64,000 nucleotides of DNA from an uncultured Lachnospiraceae bacterium (GCA_902783375.1 CACZQN010000031.1:62001-126000); one strand, 5' to 3'. Counted from the first letter of the stretch, positions 18,570-28,601 are shown. The notes: generated by a model from the sequence alone, not told the origin. Made by a program: numbers and translations.

Positions 18570-21500
18570 ATGAGCAACGTCAGAAGAATCTATGTAGAAA
18601 AGCGCCCTGCATATGCTGTAAGGGCTAAGGAACTGACAGAAGAACTGCGGGAATATCTGAATCTTTCAGGACTTTCCGGCGTTCGAGTACTCACCCGTTA
18701 TGACGTGGAACATGTAACAGATGAAACATATGAAAAAGCGCGCACCATCGTCTTCTCCGAACCACCGGTGGATTTTTGTTATGAAGAGAATTTCCCGGTT
18801 GCTGAAGATGAGGTGTATTTTTCTGTGGAATATCTTCCGGGACAGTTTGACCAGCGTGCCGATTCTGCGATGCAGTGCGTGAAGCTGCTGGCAGAGACGG
18901 AAGAGCCGCTGATCCAGTCCGCAACAACCTATGTCCTGAAAGGCAGCCTGAGCGAGGCGGATGTTGAGGCGGTAAAGAATTACGTCATCAACCCGGTGGA
19001 TTCGAGAGCTGCTTCCGAGAGCAAGCCCGAGACACTGGTCCAGACCTTCCCGGATCCGGCGGATGTGCTGATCTTTGACGGCTTCTGCGGGATGGAAGAG
19101 GGCAAGCTGAAGGAACTCTATGATTCCCTGAATCTGGCCATGACCTTCAAGGATTTCCAGTTCATCCAGGATCATTTCCGTGACACCGAGAAGAGAGATC
19201 CGTCCATGACGGAGATCCGCGTGCTCGATACTTACTGGTCTGACCACTGCCGCCACACCACCTTCCTGACGGAACTGACGGATGTGGAGTTCGGCGAAGG
19301 AAAGTACCGCGCGCCGATCGTTGCTTCTTTTGAAAAATACAAAGAGAGTTTTGCAGACCTCTACCAGGATCGCCCGGACAAGTACGTGTCCCTGATGGAC
19401 ATCGCGCTGATGGGCATGAAGAAGCTGAAGGCAGAGGGCAAGCTCACCGATATGGAGGAGTCCGATGAGATCAATGCCTGCTCGATCGTTGTCCCGGTGG
19501 ATATCCATCATGAGGACGGGACGACTGAGACCGAAGAGTGGCTGATCTTCTTTAAGAATGAGACACACAACCATCCGACGGAGATCGAGCCGTTCGGTGG
19601 TGCTGCAACCTGCCTCGGCGGCGCCATCCGTGATCCGCTTTCGGGCCGCGGCTATGTCTATCAGGCCATGCGTGTGACCGGCGCTGCGGATCCGACCGTA
19701 TCGCTTGATAAGACGCTGAAAGGCAAACTGCCGCAGAGAAAGATCGTGACCGGTGCTGCAAAGGGCTACAGCTCCTACGGCAACCAGATCGGTCTTGCGA
19801 CCGGCCTGGTGGATGAGATCTACCATCCGGACTATGTGGCGAAGCGTCTCGAGATTGGTGCCGTGATGGGCGCTGCGCCGAGAAAGAACGTCATCCGTGA
19901 GAATTCGGATCCGGGCGACCAGATTATCCTGCTTGGCGGCCGGACCGGCCGTGACGGCATCGGCGGTGCAACCGGTTCCTCCAAGGCACACAGCACCAGC
20001 TCCATCGACACATGCGGTGCAGAAGTCCAGAAGGGGAATGCGCCGACCGAGCGCAAGATCCAGCGTCTGTTCCGCCGCGCGGAAGTCACGAAGCTGATCA
20101 AGAAGTGCAACGACTTTGGCGCAGGCGGTGTCTCCGTCGCCATCGGCGAACTGGCACCGGGACTGCATATTTACCTGGACCGTGTCCCGAAGAAGTATGC
20201 AGGACTTGACGGAACAGAACTTGCCATCTCCGAATCCCAGGAGAGAATGGCCATCGTGGTGGATCCGAAGGATGTGGACCAGATGATGGCATATGCCGCA
20301 GAAGAGAACCTCGAAGCCGTCGTAGCTGCAGAAGTAACAGAAGATCCGCGGCTTGTCATGGAGTGGAGAGGCAAGGAGATTGTCAACATTTCGAGAGCAT
20401 TTCTCGATACCAACGGCGCACATCAGGAAGCGACCGCTTTCGTTGAAGTGCCGGATACCGATTATACTGCGCAGTATGCCGAAGCTGCAAAGAAGAGCGG
20501 CGAAGAACTGCGTGCAGACTATATGAAGATGCTTGCAGACCTCAATGTCTGCGGCAAGAAAGGCCTGGTGGAGATGTTCGACTCCTCCATCGGTGCTGCG
20601 ACCGTGACCATGCCGTACGGCGGCAAGTATCAGATGACGCCGATCCAGACCATGACAGCAAAGCTGCCGATGGATGAGGGGGATTCCGATACCGTCACGA
20701 TGATGAGCTATGGCTTCGACCCGTATCTGTCGAGCTGGAGCCCGTATCACGGCGCAGTCTATGCTGTGATCACTTCCGTTGCAAAGATCGTCGCAGCCGG
20801 CGGCGATGCGACGAAGATCCATTTCACCTTCCAGGAGTTCTTCAAGAGACTGGGAACAGACCCGAAGCGCTGGGGTCAGCCGCTTGCAGCCCTGCTCGGC
20901 GCTTATGAGGCACAGATGTCCCTGGGCCTTGCCTCCATCGGCGGAAAGGATTCCATGTCCGGATCCTTCAACGAGATTGATGTCCCGCCGACGCTGGTCT
21001 CCTTTGCAGTCGATGTCGCAAAGCAGGAAGAGGTTCTTTCTCCGGAGCTGAAGAAGGCCGGGGATGGTCTGCTGCGCCTTACAATTCCGAAGGATGCGTA
21101 TGGGCTGCCGGTCTATGATGCCATGATGGCGCTCTACAAGAAGGTGACGGAGCTGATTCACGCAGGGAAGATTGTCTCTGCGTACGCGCTGGGCGGCTAC
21201 GGCGTGCTGGAAGCGGTGACAAAGATGGGCTTCGGCAATCATCTGGGCACCCTTGTCGCAGAATCCTTCCCACAGGCAGAACTGATGCAGGCGGAGTACG
21301 GCGGACTGCTGCTTGAAGTACCGGCTGCAGACTGTGCAGCGGTCATGGCTTGTCTCGGTGAAGAGGCCGTTACGGTCGTCGGTACCGTGACAGAAGAGCC
21401 GGCCGTGGCATTTGCAGGCGCGTGCGTAAGCCTCGCAGAGGCAGAGAAGGTCTGGAGAGGAACGCTCGAGGGTGTTTTCCCGACCGATTCTTCCGTGAAG

Positions 21501-22364
21501 CAGGTGGAGGTTCCGGAACCGCTCTTTACGGCTCCGAAGATCTACCATGCGAAAGAAAAGATCGCAAGACCGCAGGTCTTCATCCCGGTCTTCCCGGGCA
21601 CAAACTGTGAATATGATTCCACCCGTGCCTTCCGGGCTGCCGGTGCTGATGTGAAGACGGTTGTCTTCCGGAATAGAAATGAAGAAGATATCCGTGAATC
21701 GGTAGGAGCATTTGTGAACGCCATCAAGGCTTCCCAGATGATCATGTTCCCGGGCGGTTTCTCCGCAGGTGATGAGCCGGATGGCTCCGCGAAGTTTATC
21801 GCGTCCATCTTCCGGAATCCACTGATCCAGGATGCCGTCGGCGATCTGCTGAATAACCGTGACGGCCTGATCCTCGGTATCTGCAACGGCTTCCAGGCAC
21901 TGATCAAGCTGGGCCTTGTGCCGTACGGTGCGATCACCGAGATCACCGAAGATTCACCGACCCTGACCACCAACAGCATCGGCAGACATATTTCGAAGTC
22001 TGTCTATACCAAGGTTGTCAGCCAGAAGTCTCCGTGGTTGATGAAGGCAGAGCTTGGAAAGGTATATTCCATCCCTGCATCCCACGGCGAGGGCAGATTT
22101 GTCGCAAGTGAGGCGTGGATCGAGAAGCTCCGTGCAAATGGGCAGATCGCAACGCTTTACTGTGATGCGGACGGCCATGCGACCATGAACGAGGAGTTCA
22201 ATCCGAACGGTTCCTACCAGGCAATCGAGGGTATCCTCAGCCCGGATGGAAGAATCCTCGGCAAGATGGCGCATTCCGAGCGTATCGGCGATCATGTAGC
22301 AATTAATATTACAGGAGACCAGAACCAGCATATCTTTGAGAGCGGTGTGGCATATTTCCTGTAA
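18570..22364 (+). CDS. purL: Phosphoribosylformylglycinamidine synthase, single-chain
   Basis: 1264 residues, the large one-chain form (as in Proteobacteria and some Clostridia) rather than the PurS/PurL/PurQ split. Converts FGAR to FGAM with ATP and glutamine in purine synthesis. An N-terminal PurS-like domain leads to the ATP-grasp-like core with LDTYWSDHCRHTTF (about 215-230), KNETHNHPTEIEPFGGAATCLGG region (split: ETHNHP near 331) and GGKDSMSGS. The C-terminal class I glutaminase has PGTNCEYDS, ICNGFQAL (nucleophile Cys) and ASHGEGRF (His and Glu), so it is complete and glutamine-dependent. Own promoter; ribosome-binding site AAAGGAAA. Confidence 0.96.
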   Translation: MSNVRRIYVEKRPAYAVRAKELTEELREYLNLSGLSGVRVLTRYDVEHVTDETYEKARTIVFSEPPVDFCYEENFPVAEDEVYFSVEYLPGQFDQRADSAMQCVKLLAETEEPLIQSATTYVLKGSLSEADVEAVKNYVINPVDSRAASESKPETLVQTFPDPADVLIFDGFCGMEEGKLKELYDSLNLAMTFKDFQFIQDHFRDTEKRDPSMTEIRVLDTYWSDHCRHTTFLTELTDVEFGEGKYRAPIVASFEKYKESFADLYQDRPDKYVSLMDIALMGMKKLKAEGKLTDMEESDEINACSIVVPVDIHHEDGTTETEEWLIFFKNETHNHPTEIEPFGGAATCLGGAIRDPLSGRGYVYQAMRVTGAADPTVSLDKTLKGKLPQRKIVTGAAKGYSSYGNQIGLATGLVDEIYHPDYVAKRLEIGAVMGAAPRKNVIRENSDPGDQIILLGGRTGRDGIGGATGSSKAHSTSSIDTCGAEVQKGNAPTERKIQRLFRRAEVTKLIKKCNDFGAGGVSVAIGELAPGLHIYLDRVPKKYAGLDGTELAISESQERMAIVVDPKDVDQMMAYAAEENLEAVVAAEVTEDPRLVMEWRGKEIVNISRAFLDTNGAHQEATAFVEVPDTDYTAQYAEAAKKSGEELRADYMKMLADLNVCGKKGLVEMFDSSIGAATVTMPYGGKYQMTPIQTMTAKLPMDEGDSDTVTMMSYGFDPYLSSWSPYHGAVYAVITSVAKIVAAGGDATKIHFTFQEFFKRLGTDPKRWGQPLAALLGAYEAQMSLGLASIGGKDSMSGSFNEIDVPPTLVSFAVDVAKQEEVLSPELKKAGDGLLRLTIPKDAYGLPVYDAMMALYKKVTELIHAGKIVSAYALGGYGVLEAVTKMGFGNHLGTLVAESFPQAELMQAEYGGLLLEVPAADCAAVMACLGEEAVTVVGTVTEEPAVAFAGACVSLAEAEKVWRGTLEGVFPTDSSVKQVEVPEPLFTAPKIYHAKEKIARPQVFIPVFPGTNCEYDSTRAFRAAGADVKTVVFRNRNEEDIRESVGAFVNAIKASQMIMFPGGFSAGDEPDGSAKFIASIFRNPLIQDAVGDLLNNRDGLILGICNGFQALIKLGLVPYGAITEITEDSPTLTTNSIGRHISKSVYTKVVSQKSPWLMKAELGKVYSIPASHGEGRFVASEAWIEKLRANGQIATLYCDADGHATMNEEFNPNGSYQAIEGILSPDGRILGKMAHSERIGDHVAINITGDQNQHIFESGVAYFL

Positions 22365-22453
22365 AAGGCAGGTGTTCAGGGCCGGCAGTCGCAAGACACG
22401 GTCCTGATCCCTTTGTTTGATAAAGCTGCGCGGTGCGCGGCATCGAGGAAATT

Positions 22454-25165
22454 ATGGATTATAGCAGAAGTGGGGTTGTCCTGAAGAAGCGAGGCCTGCA
22501 TCCTGCGGGAAAGCGGCTCGTGACCAAGGGGGGAGTCTGGGTTTTAAGACTCCTGCTCGTGGCCTTTGTCTCTATGATCATTATCGGTTCTTTTGCAGCC
22601 TGGGGGGCTGCCAAGGGAATCATGGATAAGGCACCGGATGTAGAAGCAATCAACGTGGCTCCGTCCGGCTTCCAGTCTGCCATTTATGATGCGAATGGCA
22701 AGAAACTCAATACCCTCGTCGGGGCCGGTGCGAACCGTGTCTATAAGACGCTGGACCAGATCCCGGACTGCGTGCAGAAAGCCTTTATCGTCATTGAGGA
22801 TGAACGGTTCTACACACACAGCGGAATCGATCCGGAAGGGATCATTGCGACCATTTTTGAATTCATCCGGTCACGGGGCAAGAATGAGCGTGGTGCTTCC
22901 ACGATTACGCAGCAGCTCCTGAAAAACCAGGTCTTTGAAGGTGGTGAAGAAGATACCTTCCTGCGCAAGGTTGAACGTAAGATTCAGGAACAGTATCTGG
23001 CCGTTCAGGTGGAGAAGAACTACACGAAGGAGCAGATTCTGGAATTCTACCTGAACACGATCAATCTCGGCCAGAATACACTTGGTGTGGAGACAGCTTC
23101 CCAGCGGTATTTCAACAAGAGCGTCAGCAATCTGACCGTCTCCGAAGCTGCCGTGATCGCCTCGATCACGAAGAGCCCCGGCAACAACAACCCGATCACC
23201 CATCCGGAAAACAATGCCGGGCGTCGGGAGTATGTCCTGAAGTATATGAAAGATCAGGGCTACATCTCGAAAGAAGAGTATGATGAGGCTGTCGCAGATG
23301 ATGTGTATTCCCGTATCCAGGCAGTCAATACAGAGATCACAACCAGCGGGAAATCGATCTATTCCTATTATGTGGATTCCACCATCAACCAGGTCGTTGA
23401 GGATCTGGTGGAGAAGAAGGGATATACGCAGACACAGGCCTATAAACTCCTGAATACCGGCGGCCTTTCGATCTACACCTATCAGGATGAAGAGATCCAG
23501 AAGATCTGTGATACCGTGGTCAACACAGAGGATTACTATGCGCGTGTTCCGCAGAAGTGGCAGCTGACCTATGCGCTGTCCCTGGAATACGAAGATGGTT
23601 CCATCAAGAATTATTCAGAGGGTCATATCCAGCTGATGTTTGATGAGCTGGACAGCGTGCTCTTTGATGAACAGGAAGATGCAACTCCATATATCGATGC
23701 TTTCCGCGAAGCGAAGATCGAAGAAGGCGGCGAGGTGATCGGCGAACGGATCAGCTTCACCATTGAACCGCAGGTCTCCGTGACCGTGATCGATCAGAAG
23801 ACCGGTGCGATCAAGGCTGTTGTCGGCGGCAGAGGGCAGAAGACAGCAAACCTTGCCCTGAACCGTGCTGTCGATTCGACGAGACAGCCGGGCTCTCTGT
23901 TCAAGGTGCTTTCCACCTACCTTCCGGCCATCGATACCAGTGGTTATACGCTTGCCAGTGTACAGGATGACGGACTCTATTATTATCCGAATTCCGATAA
24001 GGAAGTGCACAACTGGTGGGGAGCAGGCTACGAGGGACTTTCGAGCTACCGCCGCGGAATCTACCGCTCGATGAACGTTGTAACGGTCAAGGCCCTGGAA
24101 GCCATTGGTCTCTCGACTGCGTTCAGTTATCTGGATGCACTTGGATTTACGACCGTTGTCGATACAGACAGAAACCTTGCCCTTGCGCTTGGCGGTCTGA
24201 CGCTCGGTGTCTCGAACCTCGAGACGACCTCTGCCTTCGCTTCGATTGCGAATGAAGGCATCTACGTCGAGCCGAGTTTTTACAGTAAGGTTGTCGACCA
24301 TGACGGGAATGTGATTCTCGAGCATCAGCCGACCACCAGACAGGTCATGAAAGACTCCACTGCATTCCTGTTGACGAGTGCCATGAGTGATGTCCTGAAG
24401 CGCCCGGATGCGACAGCAACAGCTGCCAATCTGGCCAACCAGGAGATGGGTGTCGCCGCGAAGACGGGAAGTTCCTCCGATTATAACGATATCTGGATCT
24501 CAGGATATACGCCTTATTATACCTGTACCCTTTGGGCAGGCTATGACTCCAATGAAAGCCAGACCGATTTCTCCATGTACCATCTGCCGATGTGGAAGGC
24601 CATCATGGACCAGATCGGGGAGACCAAGGAACTCGAGGCAAAGCAGTTTACCATGCCGGCTTCCATTACAGAGGCGACCATCTGCACGAAGTGCGGAAAG
24701 CTGGCGGTATCGGGCCTGTGCGACAGGGCTGTCGGCGGATCGTGCGTGGCGACGGAGTACTTTGCAGTCGGTACTGTCCCGACGGAGAAGTGTTCCTGCC
24801 ATGTACGGATGCGGGTCTGCAAAGATTCCGGGAAGCTTGCCGGGAATTATTGTCCGGCGGAGAGTGTCTCCGAGGTGGTCTATCTGTTAAAGAGCGAGTC
24901 CATCACGCAGAAGGATTCAAAGGGTGAAGAAGTGACCCGGTTCTATTCTACCAGGGATTCCGGCAGTATTATGCCGGCAGGCCTGGATCACAGCCACTGC
25001 ACGGTGCATACGGCTGAATCCATCCTGGAGCAGGAAGGACAGGAAGATGAAAATGCGGAGAACACGGAGAAGACGGAAGGAGGCGAGAGAACGCCTGCAG
25101 ACCTGTCTTCCGGCGTGACGGTGCGTGGAATACAGTCTGATGGAAATGCGGAGAGTGGCGAATGA
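22454..25165 (+). CDS. Class A penicillin-binding protein (PBP1a-type glycosyltransferase/transpeptidase)
   Basis: 903 residues. A short basic cytoplasmic tail and one membrane helix (about 30-55) precede a GT51 glycosyltransferase with EDERFYTHSGID (catalytic Glu about 115) and GASTITQQLLKN. The transpeptidase has SLFK (S481, K484) in RQPGSLFKVL, SMN (539-541) and KTG (670-672). After the transpeptidase lies a Cys-rich segment (CTKCGKLAVSGLC, then CSCHVRMRVC) typical of Lachnospiraceae PBP1a, and a Glu/Thr-rich tail. Polymerises and cross-links peptidoglycan on the outer face of the membrane. ATG at 22454 with GAGG upstream is preferred to the GTG at 22433. Confidence 0.94.
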   Translation: MDYSRSGVVLKKRGLHPAGKRLVTKGGVWVLRLLLVAFVSMIIIGSFAAWGAAKGIMDKAPDVEAINVAPSGFQSAIYDANGKKLNTLVGAGANRVYKTLDQIPDCVQKAFIVIEDERFYTHSGIDPEGIIATIFEFIRSRGKNERGASTITQQLLKNQVFEGGEEDTFLRKVERKIQEQYLAVQVEKNYTKEQILEFYLNTINLGQNTLGVETASQRYFNKSVSNLTVSEAAVIASITKSPGNNNPITHPENNAGRREYVLKYMKDQGYISKEEYDEAVADDVYSRIQAVNTEITTSGKSIYSYYVDSTINQVVEDLVEKKGYTQTQAYKLLNTGGLSIYTYQDEEIQKICDTVVNTEDYYARVPQKWQLTYALSLEYEDGSIKNYSEGHIQLMFDELDSVLFDEQEDATPYIDAFREAKIEEGGEVIGERISFTIEPQVSVTVIDQKTGAIKAVVGGRGQKTANLALNRAVDSTRQPGSLFKVLSTYLPAIDTSGYTLASVQDDGLYYYPNSDKEVHNWWGAGYEGLSSYRRGIYRSMNVVTVKALEAIGLSTAFSYLDALGFTTVVDTDRNLALALGGLTLGVSNLETTSAFASIANEGIYVEPSFYSKVVDHDGNVILEHQPTTRQVMKDSTAFLLTSAMSDVLKRPDATATAANLANQEMGVAAKTGSSSDYNDIWISGYTPYYTCTLWAGYDSNESQTDFSMYHLPMWKAIMDQIGETKELEAKQFTMPASITEATICTKCGKLAVSGLCDRAVGGSCVATEYFAVGTVPTEKCSCHVRMRVCKDSGKLAGNYCPAESVSEVVYLLKSESITQKDSKGEEVTRFYSTRDSGSIMPAGLDHSHCTVHTAESILEQEGQEDENAENTEKTEGGERTPADLSSGVTVRGIQSDGNAESGE

Positions 25166-25806
25166 GCGGATACCGGACGATCGCAGAAGCGGGATTTGAT
25201 GAGATTGAAGTGAAGAAGTCCCGTTTCCTGGGCTATGCAGTGCACATTGAGTCACTGGAGGAGTTTCAGACGTATCTCGCCGGAATCAGAAAACAGCACT
25301 ATGATGCAAGGCATGCCTGCTCCGCCTACATTCTCGGTGCAGACGGCAGCATCCGCCATAGTTCTGATGACGGAGAACCATCCGGTACGGCGGGGAAGCC
25401 GATGCTGGAGGTCCTTGCAGGGACCGGCCTGAGTGATGCCTGTGTGGTTGTTGTGCGGTATTTCGGCGGTACACTGCTTGGGACAGGCGGACTGGTGAGA
25501 GCCTATTCCGACGCCGCCAGAAAGGCACTTGCTGCTGCGAAGCAGGTGGAAAAAGCAGCAGCGATCCGGTTTCTGGTTGAAACCGATTATACATTGTTCG
25601 AAAAACTGCGCCGCCGGATCTTTATGACGGACGGTGCGGTTTTAGGGGATACAAAATATGGGGAACGGGTGCGGTCCGAAGTGATCCTCCCGGAGGAAAT
25701 GACGGAAGTATTTTGGGAAAATCTAAGAGAAGAGACAGCCGGCACACTGCTGCGTGAGAGGGCACTGTCCGAGACAACGGTTCTGATAGATCGGCCGGTA
25801 TCCTGA
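25162..25806 (+). CDS. YigZ/IMPACT family protein
   Basis: 214 residues: N-terminal UPF0029/IMPACT domain with KKSRFLGYA (about 19-27), HDARHACSAY-like YDARHACSAY, DGEPSGTAGKPMLEVL and VVVRYFGGTLLGTGGLVRAY, followed by an EF-G-V-like C-terminal domain (about 140-214). The family binds ribosomes or translation factors; biochemical role is unsettled. The start overlaps the PBP stop by four bases (ATGA), so it is translationally coupled to it. Confidence 0.92.
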   Translation: MSGYRTIAEAGFDEIEVKKSRFLGYAVHIESLEEFQTYLAGIRKQHYDARHACSAYILGADGSIRHSSDDGEPSGTAGKPMLEVLAGTGLSDACVVVVRYFGGTLLGTGGLVRAYSDAARKALAAAKQVEKAAAIRFLVETDYTLFEKLRRRIFMTDGAVLGDTKYGERVRSEVILPEEMTEVFWENLREETAGTLLRERALSETTVLIDRPVS

Positions 25807-25878
25807 TTGCCGAAAGGCAGAAGTGCCAGATCGAAGCGAAGTTGACAACTGTCGATTAACGGAAAGGAAACAGGTTTC

Positions 25879-27297
25879 ATGGGAGGATTTTTTGCGGCAA
25901 CACTGAAGGAAGACTGTGTATTCGATCTGTTCTTCGGAACGGATTATCATTCGCATCTTGGCACCAGACGAGGCGGGATGGCAACGTTCGGCAAGGAGGG
26001 ATTTGACCGGGCGATCCACAATATCGAGAACAGCCCGTTCCGGACAAAGTTTGAGAAAGATGTCCTGGAGATGAAGGGTGAGATGGGTGTCGGGTTTATT
26101 TCCGATTATGAGCCACAGCCGCTTCTCGTGCGCTCCCATCACGGGACCTACGTGATCGGAACGGTCGGCCGTATTAATAATATTGACGCACTGACGGATG
26201 AGATTCTCGGGCATTGCGGGACGCATTTCATGGAGATGACCTCCGGTGAGATCAATCCGACCGAGCTGGTTGCTGCCCTGATCAATGAAAAAGAGAACTT
26301 TATCGATGGCATCCGGAATGCACAGGAGAAGATCGACGGTTCCATGACCATGGTCATCCTGACGGCGCAGGGCGTCTACCTTGCAAGAGACATGGTCGGC
26401 AGAACGCCGATCGTTCTCGGAAAGAAAGATGAGGGATACTGCGCAAGCTTTGAATCCTTTGCTTTCTTAAATCTCGGCTATGAGCCTTACAGAGAACTGG
26501 GACCCGGCGAGATCGCGGTCATGACCGCTGATGGTGTGACCACGCTCGTAGCACCAGGAGCAAAAAAGCGGATCTGTACCTTCCTGTGGGTCTACTATGG
26601 TTATCCGGCCTCCGTCTACGAAGGTGTCTCCGTCGAGGAGATGCGGATGAACTGCGGTGAGAAGATGGCGGAGCGGGATCAGTTTACAAAAGATGATCTC
26701 GATATCGTCGCCGGCGTTCCGGATTCGGGACTTGCCCACGCCATCGGTTATTCCAACGCATCGAGCGTACCATTTACCAGACCATTAATCAAATACACGC
26801 CGACCTGGCCACGGTCATTCATGCCGACCATGCAGTCGAAGCGCGATCTGATCGCGAAGATGAAACTGATTCCGGTCCATGAACTGATCGACGGGAAGAG
26901 AATTCTCCTGATCGACGACTCCATCGTCCGCGGCACCCAACTGAGAGAACAGACCGAATTCCTGTTCCACTCCGGCGCAAAGGAGGTCCATGCGAGACCG
27001 GCCTGCCCGCCGATCCTTTTCGGCTGCAAATATCTGAATTTCTCAAGATCCACCTCTGAGATGGAACTCATCGCGCGCCGGATGATCGCAGAGCTCGAGG
27101 GAACAGAAGATGTTGAGCGCACTGTCCTTGATGACTATGCAGATCCAGACTCCGAGCGCCATGAGAAGATGGTGCAGAAGATCTGTGAAAAGATGGGCTT
27201 TACCTCCCTCCGGTACAACCGCCTCGACGACATGATCGCTGCAGTCGGCCTGCCGAAAGAGGAACTTTGTACATATTGCTGGGATGGAAGAGAATGA
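25879..27297 (+). CDS. PurF-like amidophosphoribosyltransferase homologue without the catalytic Cys
   Basis: 472 residues aligned end to end with [4Fe-4S]-type glutamine PRPP amidotransferase. The Ntn glutaminase domain keeps HLGTRRGGMA and the phosphoribosyltransferase domain keeps LLIDDSIVRGTQ (about 345-356). Candidate cluster ligands C233, C383, C464 and C467 are present. The N-terminus reads M-G-G-F-F-A-A, whereas active PurF matures to an N-terminal Cys (CGVFG). The nucleophile is therefore Gly, and no upstream in-frame start supplies a Cys. It could use ammonia, depend on a partner, or be regulatory. Related sequences with this N-terminus are, as I recall, common in Lachnospiraceae and usually annotated as purF. 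Its own GGAAAGGAAAC site precedes the ATG. Confidence 0.88.
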   Translation: MGGFFAATLKEDCVFDLFFGTDYHSHLGTRRGGMATFGKEGFDRAIHNIENSPFRTKFEKDVLEMKGEMGVGFISDYEPQPLLVRSHHGTYVIGTVGRINNIDALTDEILGHCGTHFMEMTSGEINPTELVAALINEKENFIDGIRNAQEKIDGSMTMVILTAQGVYLARDMVGRTPIVLGKKDEGYCASFESFAFLNLGYEPYRELGPGEIAVMTADGVTTLVAPGAKKRICTFLWVYYGYPASVYEGVSVEEMRMNCGEKMAERDQFTKDDLDIVAGVPDSGLAHAIGYSNASSVPFTRPLIKYTPTWPRSFMPTMQSKRDLIAKMKLIPVHELIDGKRILLIDDSIVRGTQLREQTEFLFHSGAKEVHARPACPPILFGCKYLNFSRSTSEMELIARRMIAELEGTEDVERTVLDDYADPDSERHEKMVQKICEKMGFTSLRYNRLDDMIAAVGLPKEELCTYCWDGRE

Positions 27298-27302
27298 TCC
27301 AT

Positions 27303-27314
27303 CGGTCCTGAACA
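27303..27314 (+). repeat. Recurrent intergenic 12-mer, copy 1
   Basis: CGGTCCTGAACA, 5 bases after the stop of the PurF-like gene; identical copies at 31860-31871 and 42496-42507. Confidence 0.5.
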
Positions 27315-27337
27315 GTTTCCTTTCATTTTCAAAACAT

Positions 27338-27381
27338 AAAAATGCACAAATGTTGGCAAAGATATTTGTGCATTTTTTTTA
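27338..27381 (+). terminator. Rho-independent terminator after the PurF-like gene
   Basis: AAAATGCACAAAT pairs with ATTTGTGCATTTT (13 bp) around a 12-base loop, followed by a run of T. Confidence 0.88.
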
Positions 27382-27393
27382 TTTTGCACATGA

Positions 27394-27422
27394 TTGCACT
27401 TGTGATTGTGCTATGATAGAAT
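27394..27422 (+). promoter_or_regulatory. Promoter of the oxidoreductase/isomerase operon
   Basis: TTGCAC (27394-27399), 17-base spacer, TAGAAT (27417-27422), ahead of a cre-like operator. Confidence 0.65.
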
Positions 27423-27437
27423 AATTATGTTGGCTGA

Positions 27438-27452
27438 AGTAATCGTTTACAT
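27438..27452 (-). promoter_or_regulatory. Putative cre site (CcpA operator)
   Basis: Read on the minus strand, ATGTAAACGATTACT fits every position of the Bacillus cre consensus WTGNAANCGNWNNCW. It starts about 10 bases after the predicted transcription start, a repressing position. A second perfect match lies before the decarboxylase operon (43448-43462) and shares the 11-mer ATGTAAACGAT. Other LacI-family repressors use similar sites. Confidence 0.6.
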
Positions 27453-27470
27453 TGAGTGAGGTGAAACGAC

Positions 27471-28574
27471 ATGGCAAATTTGAAAATTGGCTTTATCGGC
27501 TGCGGTGGTATCGCAAACCAGAAGCACTTCCCGGGCATGGTTCAGGAAGAGGGCGTCGATCTTGTAGCATTCTGTGATATCATTGAAGAGCGCGCGATTA
27601 AGGCCGCAAAGGAATACGGCACACCGGATGCAAAGGTGTATACCGACTACAGAGAGCTGCTTGCAGATCCGACGATCGATGCAGTTCATGTCCTGACTCC
27701 GAACGTTCTCCACTGCGAGATCACTGTTGCTGCCCTTGAGGCTGGCAAGAACGTTCTCTGCGAGAAGCCGATGGCTGCTACTACAGAGGATGCGCAGAAG
27801 ATGCTCGATGCAAGAGATCGTTCCGGTAAGCTTCTTACCATCGGTTATCAGTATCGTCATTTCCATGAGAATGCAATCGCGAAGAAGGTTGTTGAGGATG
27901 GCTGGCTTGGTGATATCTACTATGCAGAAGCTTCCCTCATCCGTCGTCGTGGCGTACCGACCTGGGGCGTGTTCCCGAACAAGGCTCTGCAGGGCGGCGG
28001 TCCGCTGATCGATATCGGCACACATGCACTTGACCTGACACTCTGGATGATGAACAACTATGATGTTGACTACGTCACCGGTTCTTCCTTCACAAAGCTC
28101 GGCACCACGCTGAAGCCGGAAGAGCAGGGCCAGGAGAACCACATGGGCGAGCCGGATCCATGGGATCCAGACACCTATCAGGTAGAAGATTCCGCTATGG
28201 GCTTCATCAAGATGAAGAACGGCGCTACCATCAACCTGAGAGCAAGCTGGGCTCTGAACATGGCTACCAATCCTGGTATGGTTCTTCTTTGCGGTACCAA
28301 GGGTGGTCTTGATACCTACAACAACGAAGTCCGTCTGAACCATGTCATCGCAGGTCAGCAGGCAATCACCATGGTTGGCCACAAGGTACAGCCGTATCTG
28401 CCGGGCTTCTCCGTCGGCAAGCCGCCACGGTCCAAAGAAGCGATGTACTGGGTGAAGGCTCTGAAGGGTGAAGGCGAGCTGTTCGTAACAGCTGATCAGG
28501 CATTCGTCGTTACCAAGATCCTTGATTCCATCTACAAAGCTGACAGAACCGGCAAGCCGGTCTTCTTTGATTAA
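27471..28574 (+). CDS. Gfo/Idh/MocA family oxidoreductase
   Basis: 367 residues: Rossmann domain with GFIGCGGIANQKHF (about 6-19), the CEKPMA segment with the catalytic Lys (near 96), then the C-terminal alpha/beta substrate domain with GGPLIDIGTHALDLTLW (near 178-194; His base). These NAD(P)-dependent enzymes oxidise cyclic polyols and sugars, often at C3 of a glucoside. The cofactor is probably bound tightly. The next gene is a xylose-isomerase-like TIM barrel, a pairing seen in inositol and 3-keto-glycoside catabolism. Control by a cre-like site supports a catabolic role. The substrate cannot be read from sequence. Confidence 0.9.
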   Translation: MANLKIGFIGCGGIANQKHFPGMVQEEGVDLVAFCDIIEERAIKAAKEYGTPDAKVYTDYRELLADPTIDAVHVLTPNVLHCEITVAALEAGKNVLCEKPMAATTEDAQKMLDARDRSGKLLTIGYQYRHFHENAIAKKVVEDGWLGDIYYAEASLIRRRGVPTWGVFPNKALQGGGPLIDIGTHALDLTLWMMNNYDVDYVTGSSFTKLGTTLKPEEQGQENHMGEPDPWDPDTYQVEDSAMGFIKMKNGATINLRASWALNMATNPGMVLLCGTKGGLDTYNNEVRLNHVIAGQQAITMVGHKVQPYLPGFSVGKPPRSKEAMYWVKALKGEGELFVTADQAFVVTKILDSIYKADRTGKPVFFD

Positions 28575-28601
28575 TTGATTCAGAAAAAATGAAATGATGC
28601 A

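Noticed and set aside
18666..21548. Minus-strand open frame of about 960 codons inside purL
   Set aside because: Shadow of purL; the translation is His/Arg/Cys-rich with no family pattern.
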